From Saccharopolyspora elongata (GTDB lineage: Bacteria > Actinomycetota > Actinomycetes > Mycobacteriales > Pseudonocardiaceae), in the NCBI RefSeq assembly GCF_004348985.1, contig NZ_SMKW01000021.1:1-64000 (forward strand): a DNA stretch of 64,000 nucleotides, written 5' to 3'. Each line of letters starts with the position of its first letter. The first letter of the stretch is position 1. Below, piece by piece: positions 28,596 through 35,957 of this stretch. Both the position numbers and the translations under genes were made by a program. Below the pieces are notes generated by a model. The model saw nothing but the letters and a program-made list of their open reading frames with translations, did no database searches and was not told the origin of the DNA.

Positions 28596-28919
28596 TCACT
28601 CGTCGTCCTTGGAGTACTTCCGGTCCTTGCTGTCGTCTTCCGCGGTCGCTTCGGCGTCGCCGCCGTTGGCGCTGCCGCCGTTGCCCGCGCCGCAGTCGGC
28701 CTTCGCCGGAGCCAGCACGGCGATGGACGGGCAAACGTTCACCCCGAAGCCACCGTTGCCGCCGTTGCCGCCGGCACCACCTTCGGCCGCAGCGGTCACG
28801 GTGGAGTCGTCGTCGGACGCCTTCTCCTTGCCCTTGGCGGCCAGCGCCGGAGACCCTCCCATCGCGAGCAACCCGACTGCGGCGGCCCCGGCGAACAGAA
28901 CACGAACAGACCTGCGCAC
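28596..28919 (-). CDS. Two-cysteine Gly/Asn-rich secreted protein, paralogue C
   Basis: 107 residues, closely similar to paralogue A over its whole length: signal peptide 1-27, KGKEKASDDDSTVTAAAEGG, then GGNGGFGVNVC with C63 and C76 at the same positions, then GAGNGGSANGGDA and a charged tail (KYSKDDE). GTG 28919 has GGAG six bases upstream; a TTG four codons earlier overlaps that site. The promoter region also resembles that of paralogue A, so the two arose by duplication. Confidence 0.78.
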   Translation of the reverse strand: MRRSVRVLFAGAAAVGLLAMGGSPALAAKGKEKASDDDSTVTAAAEGGAGGNGGNGGFGVNVCPSIAVLAPAKADCGAGNGGSANGGDAEATAEDDSKDRKYSKDDE

Positions 28920-29107
28920 TGTGAACTCCAATCTGGATGGATACCACTTTGGTTGAACGGCTCCGCCACTGCTGCCCGGAAGGATTCGGCGGTACCGAAA
29001 TCAACGCGTGGACCCTTTCACCGGAGCCCGCGGAACACCTCCAACGACATGCAGATCGACACACCAGTCACCCGTAGGTGCTACCGGATTTCGTTGCTCC
29101 AACAAAA

Positions 29108-29147
29108 AGAGCGTGCCGACCAGCTCGCAGACCGGTCGACACGCTCT
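29108..29147 (-). terminator. Intrinsic terminator for paralogue D
   Basis: 14-base arms at 29108-29121 and 29134-29147 (AGAGCGTG.CGACC type, one mismatch) followed on the minus strand by TTTTTG. It lies 39 bp beyond the stop at 29186. Confidence 0.75.
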
Positions 29148-29185
29148 CATCGGGACGTGCGGGCTGGGGGTCGCCCGCGTCCTGA

Positions 29186-29482
29186 TCAGTCCTCGCTGTA
29201 CGCGCTGGAATCGGCGTCGCCACCGATTCCGTTGCCGCCGTTGCCGGCGGAGCACGAGCCAGTGCCCTCGCCGAGGACGCCGACGCCGATGCCACACAGG
29301 ACGTTCACGCCGAGGCCACCGTTGCCGCCCTCGCCCTTGCCACCCTCAGCCTCGGAGGCCGTCACCGAGTGGTCGTCCTTCCCACCCTTGTGCTTGCCGC
29401 CGTCGGCGAAGGCGGGCGAGCCCATGGCCAGCATCGCAGCAGCAGCAGCGGTGACACCGAGAAGGCGAATCGAAGTACGCAT
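29186..29482 (-). CDS. Two-cysteine Gly-rich secreted protein, paralogue D
   Basis: 98 residues. Signal peptide 1-26 (SPAFA). The mature part: HKGGKDDHSVTASEAEGG, a Gly-rich run, GLGVNVLC with C63 and C77, then SAGNGGNGIGGDADSSAYSED. Same architecture as A and C with one residue more between the cysteines and a more glycine-rich hairpin. ATG 29482, SD GGGAG. Divergent from the secreted protein at 29956. Confidence 0.76.
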   Translation of the reverse strand: MRTSIRLLGVTAAAAAMLAMGSPAFADGGKHKGGKDDHSVTASEAEGGKGEGGNGGLGVNVLCGIGVGVLGEGTGSCSAGNGGNGIGGDADSSAYSED

Positions 29483-29955
29483 TCGTATAGCTCCCATCCA
29501 TGTTGGACATTCGCCGGACCGGCGGTCTGAGTTCCCGGAATTCCGGGAATTTGGGGTGCGCCGACCGGCACGACAAACGTTGCCATTGATTTGGTCGGTC
29601 CGGCATGTCGAGCCACACCAAAGAGAATCACTCGCCACCCGTGCGGATGCACGATCACGCAGTGCGTCCGACGCGCCGGGAATCGACCCCGCACAACTCA
29701 ACTGATCAGATGAAGGAGATCGACCACGAGGAAATAGATCAAGAAGTAGAATCTCGATCCCGATCACGAAATGATCAAGAAGGACATGCAAAACCGTTGC
29801 CCCACAGTGACTTGCGCAAGTCGATCTCGCGAAATCCAGACCGTCGGAGGTCGCACGTTGGGGCCATGCCGGGAAGGCCCGCCGGGCACGGCGCGCGGGT
29901 CGCCCCTAGCGTTCGTAACTGCTCAGGATCCGAATCTCGTTTCAGGAGGAAAGTC
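29483..29955. promoter_or_regulatory. Divergent promoter region with an 18-bp perfect palindrome
   Basis: 473 bases between two divergent secreted-protein genes. TTCCCGGAATTCCGGGAA (29532-29549) is a perfect palindrome 50 bp upstream of the minus-strand start. The part from about 29700 to 29800 is relatively AT-rich (GAAATAGATCAAGAAGTAG), as expected near promoters. Frames cross it but none has coding-like composition or a start with a ribosome-binding site. Confidence 0.45.
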
Positions 29956-30375
29956 ATGGGAATTCGCCGCGAGACGGCAGTCGTGCTGGCCGCACTGGGA
30001 ACTCTGACCGCCGGCGCCTCGGTGGTCGCCGCGACGGCCTGGGCGGCCGGGCCACCGCTGACCATCGAGGTGGGCGAGGCCAGGTGCCTGCACGCGGCCG
30101 ACCTCCCGTTCGTGGCCGCAGCACCGAAAATCGCTGCCATGCAGGAGGTTTCCGCGTCGTCCACGGTGCGGCTGACCGTCCGCAGCGCCACCAACGACGG
30201 CCAGAAGCACTCCTACGTCGTCACGGTGGACGGAGAACAACGGGCCAGCGGCTCCGTCAGCGGTAACGGCATGTCCATCAACAGCGTCAGCATCGCCAAC
30301 GGCAAGAACTCCCGGGTGGTCGTGGCGACGGGCCCGACCGTCATCTTCGACCGGACCATCGCGGGACGCTGCTGA
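29956..30375 (+). CDS. Secreted protein, unclassified
   Basis: 139 residues. ATG 29956 follows AGGAGGAAAG. Signal peptide 1-31 (ATAWAAG). The mature part is beta-rich by pattern (STVRLTVRSATNDGQKHSYVVTVDGEQRASGSV, then NSVSIANGKNSRVVVATGPTVIFDRTI) with two cysteines, C44 and the very last residue C139, which could link the ends. No family recognised. Followed by two strong hairpins. Confidence 0.75.
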   Translation: MGIRRETAVVLAALGTLTAGASVVAATAWAAGPPLTIEVGEARCLHAADLPFVAAAPKIAAMQEVSASSTVRLTVRSATNDGQKHSYVVTVDGEQRASGSVSGNGMSINSVSIANGKNSRVVVATGPTVIFDRTIAGRC

Positions 30376-30388
30376 CCGGGAACAGCAA

Positions 30389-30440
30389 GCAGCAGAACGT
30401 CGGGGAGCGGGAGGAATTCCGCTCCCCGACGTTCTGCTGC
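30389..30440. terminator. 22-bp-arm perfect hairpin
   Basis: Arms at 30389-30410 and 30419-30440 are exact complements over 22 bp, with loop GAGGAATT. It begins 14 bp after the 29956 gene stop and faces the convergent inhibitor gene. Very stable; probably a bidirectional transcription stop. Confidence 0.82.
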
Positions 30441-30473
30441 GGTCGGCCGGGAATCACATCGCCGGAAAGAAAC

Positions 30474-30511
30474 GCAGTGGCTTCACCGGGGCCTGCCGGT
30501 GAAGCCACTGC
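30474..30511. terminator. Second perfect hairpin, 16-bp arms
   Basis: GCAGTGGCTTCACCGG (30474-30489) and its complement (30496-30511), loop GGCCTG. Only 33 bp after the previous hairpin and of unrelated sequence. Between convergent genes, so each may serve one direction. Confidence 0.78.
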
Positions 30512-30665
30512 GAGTGCGGCGCAGGCGGGCCGAAGGGCCAGAGTCACGCCCTGCGAATGCGATCCCACCTTGGTTCCGCCGCGTGGCGTGCGCGACCACG
30601 GGCGGCGACTTTCACGCTGCACTCCTTGCCTTTCGGCAATCCCTGGGGTGCGGCGGCACGGGTGA

Positions 30666-31064
30666 TCAGAAGTCGAACACGGAACCGGTCGCGGCCTTCA
30701 GCGCGCAAGGATTGGCCAGCATCACCTGGTATCCGACCGGCTGACCGCGCCAGGTGCCCTCCGCGGACGCGTTCACCTGGCGGCTCTCCTTGGTGCAGCT
30801 CTTCGGCTCACCCGGGTCCAACCGCTCGAACTTCCCGTCCACCCGCTGCAGCTCCGCGCACGCGTCGGTCGCGCGCGGGTGCTCTCCTCTCGCCGGATCG
30901 CAGGTCAGCGTGACCGTCCGGGTTTTCCGGGATTCCGTCACCGTCAACTTCAACGTGCTCTGCCCCGCACCGTCGGACGTGGCCGAAGCAACTCCTGGAA
31001 CCAGCACCGCAGCAGCGAAGACGATGCTCACCACACCGCGTCCGAACAACCGGGAATCGGTCAT
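30666..31064 (-). CDS. SSI-family subtilisin/trypsin inhibitor (secreted)
   Basis: 132 residues. Signal peptide 1-29 (GVASATS). The core matches Streptomyces subtilisin inhibitor: LTCDPARGEHPRATDACAEL, then KSCTKES, ADGVW-like AEGTWRGQPVGYQVMLANPC and the terminal TGSVFDF. Four cysteines (C55, C69, C90, C120) fit the two SSI disulfides. By alignment to the SSI reactive loop, P1 is K92, which would favour trypsin-like targets. ATG 31064 has GGAGG nine bases upstream. Confidence 0.9.
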   Translation of the reverse strand: MTDSRLFGRGVVSIVFAAAVLVPGVASATSDGAGQSTLKLTVTESRKTRTVTLTCDPARGEHPRATDACAELQRVDGKFERLDPGEPKSCTKESRQVNASAEGTWRGQPVGYQVMLANPCALKAATGSVFDF

Positions 31065-31775
31065 TTCCTGCATCCTCCGTCCGAACAGAAAGAAAACCCC
31101 CGTCCTCCTTACCGCACGCCGAACGATCTCTCCGCGCGAAGTCCAAACGATCACCTATCGGGCTCCCTCGAAGCGGTCGTCACTACGGCCAGCCACCGCC
31201 GAGCGGCGATCTCGCACCCGGCCGGTCCACCACGACGATCTACCCGCTCCGATTCGGCGACGGCATCGTGCCGCTCGGCGACACCGGGTAGGCACCATTA
31301 ACCCGCCAGTGTCCCGGACCCGAAAAGAAGCGACGACGTTTCACGTCGATTTTTCTTATTCCGAGCGGACATCGGCCCCGACGACGCCTGCGCCGCGCAA
31401 ATCGAATGCACACCCGGAACCGCGGACGGAACGTAGCCGCAACGCGCCCCCAACCGGGCACGGCCTGCCGATCGCGTGATCGTCTCCAGGCAGTCGAGCG
31501 GCGGGCTGCTGCACTGCGCAATGCCTTGCTCCTGGCGCAGATCTCCGTCAGGTGGCCCACTGCGCAAGCACACCGATCGAGATCATCAGATGAGGTGAGC
31601 GACCAAAATCTCGGGTTGCACGGATTTGCGGCCACGCTATGTTCTAGATGGCCCCGCTGCGGCAGGGTTTCTTAATCCCGACGGGAATCCGCTGCCGATT
31701 CAGCACGACGCAAAGTCGGCAAAAGGATTCCTTGCGGCGTCATCCACTAAAGTAAGTACGAAGGGGTTTTAGGTT
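31065..31775. promoter_or_regulatory. Long divergent intergenic region with a sigma70-like promoter
   Basis: 711 bases between the inhibitor gene and the Gln/Asn-rich gene at 31776. TTGCAC (31616-31621), a 16-bp spacer and TATGTT (31638-31643) form a good vegetative-type promoter reading rightward, about 130 bp before the 31776 start, implying a long leader. Frames cross this region but none shows a ribosome-binding site with coding-like composition, so I call no gene. Confidence 0.5.
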
Positions 31776-32093
31776 ATGCTTTCTGCCAAGCGCGTCATTG
31801 CTGCAACCGCTCTGGGACTCCCCCTCATGCTCGGTGCCCCGGGAATGGCGCTGGCCGACGACGGCGGTCACGGGCACGGCAAGCCCTGCCACAGCCAGAA
31901 GTGCCACAAGAAGAGCGATGACCAGAACATCGACCAGGACCAGCACGCCAGCACCGACCAGGCCAACGTGAACGTGCCGACGCAGTACACGTTCAACGTG
32001 GGCAGCGGTGAGGCGAACTCGGTGAGCTGGAGCAACCAGTCCAACGACGCCGACACCGACCAGACCGAGGTTGGCGTGCAGGAAGACTGGTGA
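31776..32093 (+). CDS. Gln/Asn-rich secreted protein, paralogue 1
   Basis: 105 residues. Signal peptide 1-27 (GMALA). The mature part begins with a His/Lys stretch holding two cysteines (KPCHSQKCHKK), then a Gln/Asn/Asp-rich region: QNIDQDQHASTDQANVNVP, VGSGEANSVSWSNQSN, DTDQTEVGVQED. The S-x5-Q-x-N-x5-Q spacing recalls curlin amyloid repeats, as an analogy. It pairs with the convergent gene at 32222, which has the same tail pattern. SD AAGGGG. Confidence 0.76.
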   Translation: MLSAKRVIAATALGLPLMLGAPGMALADDGGHGHGKPCHSQKCHKKSDDQNIDQDQHASTDQANVNVPTQYTFNVGSGEANSVSWSNQSNDADTDQTEVGVQEDW

Positions 32094-32139
32094 CGATAGC
32101 GGCCCCCTCGCTACCTCAGTCCTCCCGCATCTGAGAAGA

Positions 32140-32180
32140 GCTTGGCCCGGCGATCCTGTCGCCGGGCCAAGCCCTTTTTC
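32140..32180 (+). terminator. Rho-independent terminator
   Basis: GCTTGGCCCGGCGA (32140-32153) and its complement (32159-32172), a 5-base loop, then CTTTTTC. A textbook intrinsic terminator 47 bp after the 31776 gene stop and 42 bp before the end of the convergent paralogue. Confidence 0.9.
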
Positions 32181-32221
32181 ATCCCCACCCGCCGCCGCGG
32201 TGCTCGCCCGGATCCGCCGGA

Positions 32222-32524
32222 CTAGTCCTCGACCTGCAGCTCGCCCTCGGTCTGCTCGGAGCTGTTGTAGTTGTTCTGCTGGGTAAAGGTCAGCGCCGAC
32301 TGCTCACCCTTGCCGCTGGTGCTGACCTGGGTGATCGGCGAGACGTTGATGTTGTTCTGCACCGTGTGGTTCTGCTCGGCCTGCTCCTGGGTCTGCTTCA
32401 CGATCCAGGAGGCCTTCGGCGGGCTCGCCGAAGGACCGTTGGCCGCCAACGCCGTGCCGGAGGCCACCAGCAGCAGCGGCAACGCCACAGCGGCCGCGGC
32501 GAGCGCCTGCTTCGCAGTACTCAT
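32222..32524 (-). CDS. Gln/Asn-rich secreted protein, paralogue 2
   Basis: 100 residues. Signal peptide 1-27 (TALA). The mature part lacks cysteines: KQTQEQAEQNHTVQNNINV, SGKGEQSALTFTQQNNYN, then SSEQTEGELQVED. Alignment with the 31776 protein gives matching NxNV, GxGE, QxN and QTExxxQ-ED positions. Probably exported and self-associating; function unknown. ATG 32524, SD AAGGG. Confidence 0.75.
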   Translation of the reverse strand: MSTAKQALAAAAVALPLLLVASGTALAANGPSASPPKASWIVKQTQEQAEQNHTVQNNINVSPITQVSTSGKGEQSALTFTQQNNYNSSEQTEGELQVED

Positions 32525-32728
32525 CAACCGATTCCCTTCGTAGACCAATCGATTTTCGCGCCGTCCAGGGCGCCCCGCGGCGATCGGAATTGCGAAGCAC
32601 CCGGGCACCTTGGAATCCGCCCCCCGAAATGGGGCAACAGAAACCTACCGGCGCATTGGCATTCGGCGGCGGACCGAAACCTCTTGATCACTCCAAATGG
32701 TGATCAGCGGCGCCGCGCGCATGAAGAA

Positions 32729-32768
32729 ACCCGCTGATCCGGCGGCTGCGCGCGTCGGATCAGCGGGT
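32729..32768 (-). terminator. Hairpin terminator for the trefoil-like gene
   Basis: ACCCGCTGATCCG (32729-32741) and its complement (32756-32768), 14-base loop; on the minus strand GTTTCTTC follows. It lies 38 bp beyond the stop at 32806. Confidence 0.7.
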
Positions 32769-32805
32769 CGCTACCGCGGCCCCGGCGGGGCCGGCCGGAT
32801 CAGCT

Positions 32806-33312
32806 TCAGGCGTCGAACCGGAAGACGTTCGTGTTGCCGAACGACTGCCAGCGCGGTTCGAGCTTCAGCCAGGTCCCCACCGGAGCGTGCGGCTCGACGG
32901 TCACCGCGACGTCCTGGTCCAGCTTGGGGCTGATGATCCAGCCGTTTTCATCCCGCGCGAAAACCCAGTCTTGGCTCGGGTTTCCGGGCTGGCACGGCAG
33001 GGAGAGGACCTGCGGCCCGCCCTGCGAGTTGGCCTGCACACAACGGTTCGTCTGCTGGTTCCGAATGGTCCAGCTGCCGTCGAACCGGTCGGAGACGACC
33101 CACTTGTCGGCCTCGCCGAGGACGCCGAACGGGGCGGTCTTGACCACCGAGTCGCTGCCGAAGTCGACCCACCGGGACCCGTCGACGACGCTGCTGATCT
33201 CCGCCCCCGGGTACGCCGGGGCAGGAGCCGAAGCGGCCTGGGCTCCCGCCGGCACGAGGGAAATCGCAGCCAGAGCACCGATAGCACCGAACATCCAGCG
33301 AGCACGCGTCAT
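32806..33312 (-). CDS. Secreted ricin-type beta-trefoil-like protein
   Basis: 168 residues. Signal peptide 1-27 (GAQAAS). The mature part has trefoil-like units: WTIRNQQTNRCVQAN, LSLPCQPGNPSQDWVF (a QxW-type end) and WIISPKLDQDVAVTVE. Two cysteines flank the middle unit. One trefoil of about 130 residues could bind a carbohydrate; ligand residues are not clear. ATG 33312 with GGAGGGG. The 296 bp upstream up to the metalloprotease stop hold no gene. Confidence 0.68.
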   Translation of the reverse strand: MTRARWMFGAIGALAAISLVPAGAQAASAPAPAYPGAEISSVVDGSRWVDFGSDSVVKTAPFGVLGEADKWVVSDRFDGSWTIRNQQTNRCVQANSQGGPQVLSLPCQPGNPSQDWVFARDENGWIISPKLDQDVAVTVEPHAPVGTWLKLEPRWQSFGNTNVFRFDA

Positions 33313-33608
33313 TACAAACCCCTCCAGACAGAAACTTCTTCGGGATTGGCGATCGGTTTTCCGACCGTCCGAATAAGATCTCTACCAGCACCGGAAGGAA
33401 ATATCGCACCGGGTCACTACAACGTGTGGCCACTGCGCGACATCGGTAACGACGCCTAGATCAAAGCAGATAACGGTCCTCAATGGACACGTTTTGGCAA
33501 CGGTCAAAAATGCGAAAAGTGAGTCTTGTTTCAGATTAGCCGGTGCCCGGGCGTGCGGCTACCCGATCGCGTGAGGTGACGGGACCGGGCGGCCGCGTGA
33601 TGCCGCTG

Positions 33609-34514
33609 TCAGGAGTACCGGACGTCCGGGAAGTCCCGCTGCGCCTTGAGGAACTGCTCCTCCCACTCCGCAGGCCAGCCGAACGCCTCGGTGGCGAGGC
33701 CCTTCAGGTTCACCCCGGCCGCGCCGCTCATGAAGTGCACGAACTCGCCCCAGTTCATGTCGCGGGCGAATTCCTCGCCGTTGGCCGGGAAGTACCGCCC
33801 CAGCAGGTCGAAGTAGCGCACCATCACCTGGGCGCCGCCGTGGTCGCGCCACAGCGGGTGGAACCAGTCGCGGAACCAGTGCGTGCCGGCGCGCGGGAAG
33901 TCGTCCACGTGATCGTCGGCGGTCTTCCGGTTGTAGAAGTCCTCGGCCTCGGCCGCCATTCCGAGCGACTTGTAGACGTCGTAGATGTAGAACTCCATCC
34001 ACTTGCTGTCGCCCCACAGGCCGAATGCGGGCGAGCCGTGCTTCCCGGCGGCGATGCTCTCGACGACGTGCCCCGCCTCGTGCGTCACGATCTCGTACTG
34101 CGGCGTGGTCCAGTCGTCGCCACCGACGTCGCTGACGTTGCGGAAGTCGTGCGACTCGTCGTAGACGGTCGACGGGTGGCCTCCGTAGTACTTGCCCTCG
34201 TGGTGGATCGAGTACAGCCGGTCGGCCGTCATCTGGTTGCCGGAGTTGCCGTAGGTCTGCTGGGAGTACTGCCACATCGAGGTCAGGTACGGCATCAGCC
34301 ATTCCCGCGCGGCCGGGTCGACGTCCTGGTCGAAGTAGAGCGCCACGGTGTCGTTGTGGTCGATCAGCCGCAGGTTCTGGTCGTGCTCGAACCAGTGCTC
34401 CTGCCAGGTGGCGGGCGGCGGATCCGCCACCGGCGCGGGATTCCCCGCGCCGGCGACGCCGGGGGCCACCGCCGCCAGCGCCAGCACCATTGCCGTGATC
34501 GCCCTGCTGCGCAT
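33609..34514 (-). CDS. Secreted zinc metalloprotease-like protein (HEXXH)
   Basis: 301 residues. Signal peptide 1-24 (GVAGAG). The zinc motif HEAGH is at 145-149 (YEIVTHEAGHVVES), and E174 (SKWMEFYIYD), 25 residues later, is a candidate third ligand as in gluzincins. The rest is Trp/Tyr-rich and acidic with no cysteines. The N-terminus DHNDTVALYFDQDVDP and a C-terminal WPAEWEEQFLKAQRDFP complete the mature protein. No named family recognised with certainty. ATG 34514, SD GAGGTGGG. Confidence 0.78.
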   Translation of the reverse strand: MRSRAITAMVLALAAVAPGVAGAGNPAPVADPPPATWQEHWFEHDQNLRLIDHNDTVALYFDQDVDPAAREWLMPYLTSMWQYSQQTYGNSGNQMTADRLYSIHHEGKYYGGHPSTVYDESHDFRNVSDVGGDDWTTPQYEIVTHEAGHVVESIAAGKHGSPAFGLWGDSKWMEFYIYDVYKSLGMAAEAEDFYNRKTADDHVDDFPRAGTHWFRDWFHPLWRDHGGAQVMVRYFDLLGRYFPANGEEFARDMNWGEFVHFMSGAAGVNLKGLATEAFGWPAEWEEQFLKAQRDFPDVRYS

Positions 34515-34688
34515 GTCCCACCTCGGGGCTCGGGGATGTTGGTCTGAACCAATGTAGTCAGGCCGATGCGCGCGGTCACCGGCAGAACGGGACAGGTTCC
34601 CCATCGGGCAACAAGTCGACACGTCGACCCAGCCGGATCCACAGTGGACGACTAGTCGCTGCGGCCGCGAAGGCCTCCGGAACGACGA

Positions 34689-34719
34689 AACCCTGCCGGT
34701 GGAGATCACCGACAGGGTT
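34689..34719 (-). terminator. Terminator after tRNA-Val
   Basis: AACCCTGCCGGTG (34689-34701) against CACCGACAGGGTT (34707-34719), one mismatch, 5-base loop; on the minus strand the stem ends in TTTCG. It begins 8 bp past the tRNA 3' end. Confidence 0.75.
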
Positions 34720-34726
34720 CGAATGG

Positions 34727-34801
<75 letters not shown>

Positions 34802-34869
34802 CGGGCGGCTCGGCCGCTTGCGGGGTTCAGCTTAGCCGACCCGCGAAAGCGGCCGTGCACCACCCCGCC

Positions 34870-35070
34870 TCACACCTGGCGCTCGAAGGTGACCAGGAGC
34901 CCTTCGACGCCACCCGGGCCGACCCGCCCCTTGACGTCGGCCCCGGTGATCGCCTTCAGCTGCCAGCCCTCGGCTGCGTGGTCGTTGAGGACCCGCTCCA
35001 GCTTGTCGCCCGACATCTTGCCGCCGAGCCACTTCTCCCGGAGCTCCACGACCTTGTACTGGTACGGCAT
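34870..35070 (-). CDS. DUF4177 domain protein
   Basis: 66 residues: MPYQYKVVELREKWLGGKM, SGDKLERVLNDHAAEGWQLKAI, then VGPGGVEGLLVTFER. The EGWQL motif and length fit DUF4177, a small alpha/beta domain of unknown role. ATG 35070 has GGGAG upstream; 13 codons of open frame before it lack similarity. It lies 64 bp downstream of the SH3-like gene. Confidence 0.88.
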   Translation of the reverse strand: MPYQYKVVELREKWLGGKMSGDKLERVLNDHAAEGWQLKAITGADVKGRVGPGGVEGLLVTFERQV

Positions 35071-35134
35071 CGGCACTCCCGCCCGTTCGAACACGTCCCA
35101 GGAGTCCAACGATGCGCACCGCGCACCGGTTCCG

Positions 35135-35443
35135 TCAGGGATCGCAGGAGCTGCCCGGCACGGGCGCCAGGAACTCGGCGGCCGCCCAGCGCGCGCCGCC
35201 CAGATCGCGGAAGCCGCCGACCACGTTGGGCGTCGCCGTCACCTCTTCGCCGTTGCCCAGCCTGCCCACCCGGGCCTCCCCGGAACCGGGCCCGGAGCGG
35301 ACGTTGAGGACGTCGGCGGTGACGTGGAAAGTGCACGGCCCGGGCTCCCCGACGCCGAACCCGACCTGGCCGGTGCCGGCCAGATAGCTCACCCCGAGCA
35401 CACCGGCACCGAGGAGCAACAACGGACGAGGCAACAGGAACAC
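35135..35443 (-). CDS. Secreted SH3b-domain protein
   Basis: 102 residues. GTG 35443 follows AGGAGG. Signal-like helix 5-25 (LLLLGAGVLGVSYLAG), then an SH3_3 domain: CTFHVTADVLNVRSGPGSGEARVGRLGNGEEVTATP and GARWAAAEFLAPVPGSSC. Two cysteines could join the ends of the domain. Such domains often bind cell-wall peptides outside the cell. Same strand as the DUF4177 gene. Confidence 0.82.
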   Translation of the reverse strand: MFLLPRPLLLLGAGVLGVSYLAGTGQVGFGVGEPGPCTFHVTADVLNVRSGPGSGEARVGRLGNGEEVTATPNVVGGFRDLGGARWAAAEFLAPVPGSSCDP

Positions 35444-35596
35444 GGCATACCTCCTGGTCCGGCACGGTCAAACCAGCTATAACCGGCCCGGCGGCGAGGG
35501 CGGAACCCCGGGCACCCGTCGGCACGCCCGGTTCAGCGGCTCGGGTGTCGCCCGCCCGGCACCCGTGCGCAGGCGGTAGTCCGGTTGAATCCCGGC

Positions 35597-35950
35597 ATGC
35601 CCGCACGCTTCAAGGACCTCGCACTGGACGCGCTCGACCACCAGGCGTTGGCGGACTGGTGGTGCCGAGCGATCGGCTACGTCCGCCGGGACAGCCTCGC
35701 CGACGCCGGCGATCGCCCCGCCGAGTGGCCGGTGCCGATCGTCGACCCGGCCGGCGTCGGGCCGCTGATCTGGCTCAACCCGGTGCGCGAGCCGAAGAAC
35801 GGCAAGAACCGGATGCACCTGGACGTCGTCGGCGACCGCGACGAACTGCTCGCGCTGGGCGCGACCCTGGTCCGGGCCCGGGACGAGGAGATCGGCTGGG
35901 ACATCCTCGCCGACCCCGAGGGCAACGAGTTCTGCGCCTTCGCTCCCTGA
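35597..35950 (+). CDS. VOC-family (glyoxalase-like) protein
   Basis: 117 residues: MPARFKDLALDALDHQALADWWCRAIGY then RMHLDVVGDRDELLALGATLVRA and DILADPEGNEFCAF. This is the glyoxalase/bleomycin-resistance-like fold with a conserved HLD and a terminal E-F-C. Substrate unknown. ATG 35597 (TTG 35585 is in frame but less likely). Its stop is 8 bp from the convergent flavin-monooxygenase stop. Confidence 0.85.
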   Translation: MPARFKDLALDALDHQALADWWCRAIGYVRRDSLADAGDRPAEWPVPIVDPAGVGPLIWLNPVREPKNGKNRMHLDVVGDRDELLALGATLVRARDEEIGWDILADPEGNEFCAFAP

Positions 35951-35957
35951 GCGCCCG

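Noticed and set aside
29605..29955. Open frame upstream of the secreted protein at 29956
   Set aside because: In frame with the gene but lacks coding-like composition; the AGGAGG-preceded ATG at 29956 with a normal signal peptide is the real start.
31406..31675. 89-codon frame in the 31.1-31.8 kb gap
   Set aside because: No ribosome-binding site, basic low-complexity product, and it overlaps the promoter elements at 31616-31643.
27360..33600. CRISPR or tandem-repeat array in the hairpin-rich region
   Set aside because: Hairpins are unrelated in sequence and irregularly spaced; no repeated spacer pattern.
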